DNA from: JANSWY01 sp965228955
Lineage (GTDB): Bacteria > Bacteroidota > Bacteroidia > Cytophagales > Cyclobacteriaceae
DNA: 64,000 nt
Direction of reading: 5' to 3'
Assembly (NCBI GenBank): GCA_965228955.1
Contig: OZ245848.1
Span: 992,001-1,056,000, forward strand
Made by a program: the position numbers and the translations under genes. Positions 58,718 to 64,000 of this stretch are shown here, in pieces. Each line of letters starts with the position of its first letter. Within the stretch, counting starts at the first letter, position 1. A model generated the notes under the pieces. The model was not told the DNA's origin. It saw nothing but the letters and a program-made list of their open reading frames with translations, and ran no database searches.

Positions 58718-61012
58718 ATGATCAAAGCTTTTGCTAAGTTTTTTGTAAAACTGTATTTCTCCTTTCCAATTCAACTGGTGTTGGATCATTTCAAAAGGAA
58801 CCTTGGGTTAATATTCATCTGGGTATTGTTTATGCTCACAGTATCTGGACAGATAGGAAAGGTTTACGGAGTATCATTCCTATTTCTAGATCCTGAATAT
58901 GTTGGAAAGGTAAATTTTTGGTCGTTTCTAATGGTTGGATTGGCTTTTGGTAACTTCATTGTAGCCTTCCACATTACTTGCTACATTCTGGATGGCCATA
59001 AGTATAAGTTTATTGGTATCCTGGAAAGACCATTTGGTAAGTTTTCTCTCAACAACAGTTTAATTCCAATTATTGCACTGACTGTTTATATCGTTTGGAT
59101 TATTCGGTTTCAGATTGATAATGAAAACACCACGGGTATGGATCTGTTTTTAATGATTCTGGGGCTTGTGGTAGGCGTGTTTTTTATGACATTTTTATTG
59201 TACGCGTACTTTAAGTTCACCAACAAGGATATTTTCAAATTCCTGGCAGGAAATGTTGATAAACGACTTAAGAAGACCAGACTTAACCGCGAAAAGGCAC
59301 TTAAAAAACTCAAAGAATCCAAACAAGGAGATCAATATGTGAGGTCCTATATTGATTTGAGGTTTAAGGTTTGCTCTACAAAAAATTTGTATGGTTTCTA
59401 TAACAAGGAAGCCGTCTTAAGAGTATTTGACCAAAATCACTTTAACTCAGTAGTTATTGAAATACTGATCATCATTTTGATTTTTATGCTCGGTATTTTT
59501 ATGGACAATAGGTTGTTTCAGCTTCCCGCTGCTGCAAGTTGCTTATTGATTTTTTCAATCGTGGTGATGCTTGGAGGAGCCATCTCATATTGGTTCAGAG
59601 GATGGGGGATTACGTTCATGCTTGGCCTTGCTCTTGTTGTGAATTTCATGATGAGATCAGGAGTAATCAAAGGAGATTACCGAGCTGCTGGGTTAGCATA
59701 TGAACCTCAGGCATCTTACGATCTAGATAACTTGAATGTTCTCAATTCTCCCGAAAATTTTGATCGCGACAAGGCGCAAGTAGTTGGTGTATTGGAAAAC
59801 TGGAAAGGAAAATTTAAGGAAGAAAAGCCAAAGATGATTTTCTTAACAGTTTCTGGAGGAGGTCAACGAGCTGCATTATGGGTTTTTAATGGAATGCAGA
59901 AAGCGGATAGTGTGCTTAATGGCGAGTTGATGAACCATACTGTGCTTATTACAGGAGCTAGTGGAGGTATAATTGGAAGTGCTTACTTCAGAGAACTGTA
60001 TAGGAGGAAGGTAGTTGGTCAGGATATTAATTTACAATCTGAAGGTTATCTGGAAAACATTGCAAGGGATAATTTAAATCCAATCATTTTTAGTTTACTG
60101 GTCAGTGATTTGTTTGTGAGATATCAGCGATTTGAATACGATGGGAAATCATATAGGAAGGATAGGGGATACGCCTTTGAAAAGAAGTTAAATGAGAATA
60201 CAGGATTTGTATTAGATCGAAAACTTTCAGACTATAAGAAGTCAGAGCTGAATGCAGACATTCCAATGTTGTTACTTTCTCCTACAATCGTTAATGATGG
60301 AAGAAAACTCTATGTTTCTCCGCTTAATATGTCATTTATGAATTCTTCTGAGGATACATTGGGAAATGGAGGACTTAAAATAAGAGGAGTTGATTTCAAC
60401 AGGCTTTTTGAAGATCAGGATTCAGAGGACCTTAGTTTTTTGACTGCATTAAGGATGAGTGCCTCATTCCCATATATAACACCTAGAATTTCACTTCCAA
60501 GTGAACCACCAGTGGAAATCATGGATGCCGGTATTTCTGATAATTTTGGTATTTCAGATGCCATTCGGTTTATATATGTATTCAGAGAATGGATAGAAGA
60601 AAATACCTCTGGAGTAGTGTTCCTTACTATTCGTGATACAAGAAAGGTTGAGCCAATTGAGGAACAACGAAATCCTTCTTTGATGGACAAGGTGGTATAC
60701 CCAATCGCTAGTGTGTACAACAACCTCGCAAATATCCAGGATATCAATAATGATAGAGAAATTGAATTTGCTCAGGGGTTATTAGATATCCCTATTGATT
60801 TAGTGGAGTTAGAATACAACACTTCTACATTAATTGAAGATCAAAAATTTGCTTCAGACCAACAAAAGGCGGAAAGAAAAGAGATTGAAAGAGCATCATT
60901 GAGTTGGCATCTTACAACAAAAGAGAAAAGGAATATCATAGATAATATCGAATTGCCAAATAATCAGGAAGCACTTAAGAGACTTCAAAAAATAGTACAT
61001 GAAGAGGAGTAA
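58718..61012 (+). CDS. Membrane patatin-like phospholipase
   Basis: 764 residues. About six to eight membrane helices in the first 330 residues (for example YFSFPIQLVLDHF, FLMILGLVVGVFFMTFLL, IEILIIILIFMLGIFM) precede a cytosolic patatin domain: oxyanion loop SGGGQRAALW (about 379-388), nucleophile S415 in TGASGGIIG, and the dyad aspartate D603 in MDAGISDNFG. Patatins cleave acyl chains of phospholipids. The membrane half is unusual for the family. It ends just before tyrA, convergent, with 2 bases between. Confidence 0.85.
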   Translation: MIKAFAKFFVKLYFSFPIQLVLDHFKRNLGLIFIWVLFMLTVSGQIGKVYGVSFLFLDPEYVGKVNFWSFLMVGLAFGNFIVAFHITCYILDGHKYKFIGILERPFGKFSLNNSLIPIIALTVYIVWIIRFQIDNENTTGMDLFLMILGLVVGVFFMTFLLYAYFKFTNKDIFKFLAGNVDKRLKKTRLNREKALKKLKESKQGDQYVRSYIDLRFKVCSTKNLYGFYNKEAVLRVFDQNHFNSVVIEILIIILIFMLGIFMDNRLFQLPAAASCLLIFSIVVMLGGAISYWFRGWGITFMLGLALVVNFMMRSGVIKGDYRAAGLAYEPQASYDLDNLNVLNSPENFDRDKAQVVGVLENWKGKFKEEKPKMIFLTVSGGGQRAALWVFNGMQKADSVLNGELMNHTVLITGASGGIIGSAYFRELYRRKVVGQDINLQSEGYLENIARDNLNPIIFSLLVSDLFVRYQRFEYDGKSYRKDRGYAFEKKLNENTGFVLDRKLSDYKKSELNADIPMLLLSPTIVNDGRKLYVSPLNMSFMNSSEDTLGNGGLKIRGVDFNRLFEDQDSEDLSFLTALRMSASFPYITPRISLPSEPPVEIMDAGISDNFGISDAIRFIYVFREWIEENTSGVVFLTIRDTRKVEPIEEQRNPSLMDKVVYPIASVYNNLANIQDINNDREIEFAQGLLDIPIDLVELEYNTSTLIEDQKFASDQQKAERKEIERASLSWHLTTKEKRNIIDNIELPNNQEALKRLQKIVHEEE

Positions 61013-61014
61013 TC

Positions 61015-61866
61015 TTATTTCTTAAGCACTCTTCTGATATCGTTAGCTTCTTTCATTAATTCAAGCATCTTCTCAGAATTATTTTCTTCAAGTGCATTTT
61101 TGAAAACCTCCAGGTATCGGATGTATTCAGTCAATGCGGACTTCACATTTTTGGAGTTTTGATTGAATATTGGAGCCCACATTTCTGGTGAACTCATGGC
61201 TAACCTTACCGTAGATTGAAATCCACTACCGGCCATGTTGAATATGTTCTTTTCGTCCTTCTCAATGTCAAGGACCGTCATGCCTAGCATGAATGAACTA
61301 ATATGAGATAAGTGAGAAACGTAAGCAATGTGCTTATCATGCTCTACGGGATCCATGTATATAATATTCATGGCAAGATTTTCAAAAAGCTTTAGAGCTA
61401 TTTCCAAAGCTTGTTTACTTGACTTTTCCTTCTCGCAGATGATATTCACCTTTCCAGAATAAAGCCCAGAAATTGCTGCTGATGGCCCTGTGTTCTCTGT
61501 TCCAGCCATTGGGTGCGCAGCAACAAACTGTTTTCGCTTTGGGTGATTTGAGATAGCTTCACAGATGGCTTCTTTTGTAGAACCAAAATCCATTACTATC
61601 TGCTGATCGATCAATGACATTATTTTAGGAAGAATCTCAACAATAGCGTTTACAGGAATAGCAATTAGTATTAAATCAGAATTATTGATTGCAGATTCAA
61701 GGTCCTGACATTCATCTACCAGGTTCAATTCAAAAGCCTGTTTTGTATGACCTTCATTATTGTCAACTCCAATTATTTTTTTAGCAAACCCTGACTCTTT
61801 TAAAGAAAGTGCTAAAGAACCACCAATCAATCCAAGTCCAACTACCGTAACATTCATTTTTTCCAT
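61015..61866 (-). CDS. tyrA: Prephenate dehydrogenase
   Basis: 283 residues. NAD-binding VVGLGLIGGSLALSLK, DFGSTKEAICEAI, and the catalytic AAHPMAGTENTGPSAA and HDKHIAYVSHLSH blocks with the active-site histidines. Oxidative decarboxylation of prephenate to 4-hydroxyphenylpyruvate, the step before tyrosine. No chorismate mutase domain fused. Start at ATG 61866 overlaps the aminotransferase by 13 bases; ATG 61857 is possible. The aminotransferase next to it could supply the final transamination. Confidence 0.93.
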   Translation of the reverse strand: MEKMNVTVVGLGLIGGSLALSLKESGFAKKIIGVDNNEGHTKQAFELNLVDECQDLESAINNSDLILIAIPVNAIVEILPKIMSLIDQQIVMDFGSTKEAICEAISNHPKRKQFVAAHPMAGTENTGPSAAISGLYSGKVNIICEKEKSSKQALEIALKLFENLAMNIIYMDPVEHDKHIAYVSHLSHISSFMLGMTVLDIEKDEKNIFNMAGSGFQSTVRLAMSSPEMWAPIFNQNSKNVKSALTEYIRYLEVFKNALEENNSEKMLELMKEANDIRRVLKK

Positions 61867-63017
61867 TGATTAATTCTTTCCAGAGCCTCACCAAGTACAT
61901 CAAGATTAGAGCACAGTGAAATTCGAATATATCTTTCGCCTTTTGAACCAAAGATAAACCCAGGAGTGATGAATACTTCTGCTTCCAATATGATTTGATC
62001 AATCCATGATTCCACTGACTCTATGGCATCTGGGATTTTGGCCCAGACAAACATTCCTCCCTGATCCTTTTCATAAGTACAATTCAAAGTATCCATTATT
62101 TGCAAGGCCATAGCTCTTCTTTTCTGATAACTACTTTTCAGGGATTCGAACCAATTGTGATCTGAGTTTAAAGCCTTTACAGCAGCTAATTGAAGTGGCT
62201 TAAACATCCCAGAGTCCATATTGCTCTTGACTTTTAAAATTGTGCTGATATAAGAAGAATCTCCAACAATCCAGCCAACTCTCCAACCTGCCATATTATG
62301 TGATTTGCTTAAGGAATTAAGTTCAAGACATACTTCTTTAGCTCCCGGGGCTTGCAAAATGCTTAATTGTTCTCCCTCATAAAGCTGACCGTAGGGATTG
62401 TCATTGATGATCAGGAATTTGTGTTTTTTAGCAAGTTCAATGAGTCTTTCAAAATCCTGCATATCCCCTTTTTGACCAGTAGGCATATTGGGATAATTGA
62501 CCCACATAAGTTTTGCATCTGACAAAGGAAGTTGCTCCAAACTATCAAAATCTAATTTCCATGAGTTTGCCTCAGAAAGTTCATAAGTAACAATCTCTGC
62601 TCCAACCAACTTGCTTACTGAAGAGTAAGTAGGATAGCCTGGGTTTGGCACCAACACTTTGTCTCCTTCATTAAGAAACGCCATAGAAATATGCATAATC
62701 CCCTCTTTTGAACCTATAAGGGGTAGAATTTCATTTTCTGGTAAGTAAGTAATTTGATATTGCGAGGAAAGATAATCACTGATTGCTTTTCTTAGTTCAG
62801 GAATGCCTATATAGCTTTGGTAACCGTGATTGTCTTCCTTTTGAGCTTCAGATGAAAGCGTTTTAATTACTTCGTTAGAAGGTGGCATATCTGGACTTCC
62901 AATACCAAGGTTGATAATGTCTTTCCCTTGCAAATTCAGATTTCTGATCTCTTTTAATTTTTTGGAAAAATAGTACTCTTCGACGCTACTTAATCTGTCA
63001 GCTCCTTGAATGATCAT
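61854..63017 (-). CDS. Class I/II aminotransferase, PLP-dependent
   Basis: 387 residues from ATG 63017 (MIIQGADRLSSVEEYYFSKK); a longer frame to 63080 lies inside the upstream gene and shows no homology. PLP lysine K238 in NSLSKSHNMAGWRVGW, NDNPYG for the PLP-ring Asp/Tyr, YPNMPTGQ, and the substrate Arg in YIRISLCSN. Fits aspartate- or aromatic-type aminotransferases. Next to tyrA, so tyrosine/phenylalanine synthesis is the likeliest role. It starts 4 bases after the upstream flavoprotein gene ends. Confidence 0.9.
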   Translation of the reverse strand: MIIQGADRLSSVEEYYFSKKLKEIRNLNLQGKDIINLGIGSPDMPPSNEVIKTLSSEAQKEDNHGYQSYIGIPELRKAISDYLSSQYQITYLPENEILPLIGSKEGIMHISMAFLNEGDKVLVPNPGYPTYSSVSKLVGAEIVTYELSEANSWKLDFDSLEQLPLSDAKLMWVNYPNMPTGQKGDMQDFERLIELAKKHKFLIINDNPYGQLYEGEQLSILQAPGAKEVCLELNSLSKSHNMAGWRVGWIVGDSSYISTILKVKSNMDSGMFKPLQLAAVKALNSDHNWFESLKSSYQKRRAMALQIMDTLNCTYEKDQGGMFVWAKIPDAIESVESWIDQIILEAEVFITPGFIFGSKGERYIRISLCSNLDVLGEALERINQWKK

Positions 63018-63021
63018 ACTT

Positions 63022-64000
63022 TTAAATATTTTCAGAAATAATCCATGCAGTTGTCCAACATGCCTGGAAATTAAAACCACCTGTAATGCCGTCTATATTG
63101 AGCACTTCACCACAAAAGTAAAGTCCTGGGAATTGTTTGCTTTGAAGATCCTGAAGATTCACCTCGGATAGCTCAACTCCACCGCAAGTAACAAATTCTT
63201 CTTTGAAAGTACTTTTACCTGTTACAGAAAATTTTGCCTGTGTCAGCTCTTCAATTAATTTATTGCTGTTTTTCTTACTTAATTCTCCGTAAATCTGATT
63301 CTCTGAAATTCCTATATATGTGCAAAGTCGTTCCCAATATCTTTTTGGGATGCCTTCAAAAGGATAATTGAGCACCTTTCGGTTTGGGTTAGTTGATTTA
63401 AGCTGATTTAACATGGCTCTTGTCTCTTCCGAGGATGTATCTCCCAGAAAATTGATGATGACATCAAAGTTGTATTTTATTTTTTCAAGTGGAATTGCTC
63501 CCCAAGCGGATAGTTTTATGACCGCAGGACCGCTTAATCCCCAATGAGTAATTAATAAAGGTCCATTTTCTGAGAGTTTTGTATTAGTAATCTTGGTGTT
63601 GGCTTCTTTAAAACTCAGGCCTTGTAAATCCTTTAATCGATCATCCTTGATGTTGAATGTAAACAATGAAGGAACAGCTGGAGCTAGTTTCAATCCCAAA
63701 TTTTCTAGCATGCCCCATGTTTTTCCTGAGGAACCAGTAGCAACTACTACAGCATCTGCTTCATAAGTATTGTTGCTGGTTATTAATTTCCATCTGGAAT
63801 CATGTTCAATTTTTTTAATTCCTTCGTTTTTAATTATTTCAATTTTTTGTCGTCTACAGACATCTAAGAAGCAATTGATTATTGTTTGCGAATCGTTGGA
63901 TTCTGGAAACATCCGAAGGTCATCTTCAGTCTTTGTAGTTACCCCATGATCGGCCAGCCATTGTACCATATCGGTAGTAGTAAACTGTTTGAATAGCTTA
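63022..64000 (-). CDS. HI0933-family NAD(P)/FAD-dependent oxidoreductase, truncated at the window edge
   Basis: The frame is open to base 64000: upstream of the first Met in view the codons read KLFKQFTTTD, so about the last 325 residues are visible. ADAVVVATGSSGKTWG, LLITHWGLSGPAVIKLS, FSVTGKSTFKEEFVTCGGVELSEVN and LYFCGEVLNIDGITGGFNFQ are HI0933/BaiN-type hallmarks, the last for the FAD tail. The start and the N-terminal FAD-binding GxGxxG lie beyond the window. Physiological substrate unknown. Operon with the aminotransferase and tyrA. Confidence 0.88.
   Translation of the reverse strand, partial: KLFKQFTTTDMVQWLADHGVTTKTEDDLRMFPESNDSQTIINCFLDVCRRQKIEIIKNEGIKKIEHDSRWKLITSNNTYEADAVVVATGSSGKTWGMLENLGLKLAPAVPSLFTFNIKDDRLKDLQGLSFKEANTKITNTKLSENGPLLITHWGLSGPAVIKLSAWGAIPLEKIKYNFDVIINFLGDTSSEETRAMLNQLKSTNPNRKVLNYPFEGIPKRYWERLCTYIGISENQIYGELSKKNSNKLIEELTQAKFSVTGKSTFKEEFVTCGGVELSEVNLQDLQSKQFPGLYFCGEVLNIDGITGGFNFQACWTTAWIISENI

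Overview
The window is a 64 kb stretch of chromosome from a member of the Bacteroidota, most likely a Cytophagales-type marine or soil bacterium; no rRNA is present, so I cannot place it more finely. The grounds are: several promoters of the phylum-specific form TTTG-N19-TAnnTTTG or its -7 half, a fused E1 alpha/beta 2-oxoacid dehydrogenase, DUF3857/transglutaminase pairs, Reg_prop/Y_Y_Y sensors, a GloVer-repeat protein, an ExbB-ExbD-ExbD operon, TamB divergent from tsaD, lipoproteins with a lipobox, and weak Shine-Dalgarno use with frequent GTG and TTG starts. The DNA is AT-rich throughout, and I see no prophage, transposase, integrase or CRISPR array. It reads as core chromosome with some lineage-specific genes.

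Layout. 1-11 kb: surface and envelope genes (GloVer protein, scramblase-like protein, acyl-lipid desaturase, putative HExxH protein, outer-membrane barrel), a very large propeller sensor that ends in a chemoreceptor-type signalling domain, and two tandemly duplicated secreted NVGIGT-repeat proteins. 11-16.5 kb: a minus-strand run pdxA, DUF177, rpmF, fabH, efp, accB, accC, covering fatty-acid initiation, malonyl-CoA synthesis, ribosome protein L32, EF-P and PLP synthesis. 16.5-20.6 kb: rsmA, mgtE, a 2-hydroxyacid dehydrogenase, greA behind a leader terminator, and a HIT protein. 20.6-25.3 kb: ruvC, then an overlapping-start operon of a flippase-like membrane protein, a GT2 glycosyltransferase, a small winged-helix-like protein, a GAF-SpoIIE phosphatase and a polysaccharide deacetylase. 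25.4-29.7 kb: tatD-like DNase, L-asparaginase, tRNA-Ser(GGA), and the ExbB/3-TM/ExbD/ExbD energy-transduction operon.

29.8-38.7 kb: HNH nuclease, smpB, tsaD, the 1.5k-residue TamB-like protein, RNase P RNA carrying three repeat-like hairpins, a DNA-binding-domain-less NtrC-type regulator and a 44-residue lipoprotein missed by length cut-offs. 38.8-49.9 kb: LuxE-like protein, lipoprotein, E1 alpha/beta fusion, alanine dehydrogenase, HsdR_N nuclease-like protein, MFS transporter, type II NADH dehydrogenase and a GT35 phosphorylase homologue that lacks the PLP-binding lysine. 49.9-64 kb: Cache-PAS histidine kinase, a small unknown protein, two DUF3857 transglutaminase-like proteins (one seemingly active, one with its Cys and His replaced), DUF6090, a monoacylglycerol-lipase-type hydrolase, a membrane patatin, tyrA, an aminotransferase and a truncated HI0933-type flavoprotein.

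The signals I would follow first are the propeller-MCP fusion, the Lys-to-Thr change at the PLP site of the phosphorylase homologue, the palindromic elements that form the P3, P12 and P19 positions of RNase P RNA, and the promoter-plus-terminator leader in front of greA, which resembles the unrelated greA leader arrangement known in E. coli.
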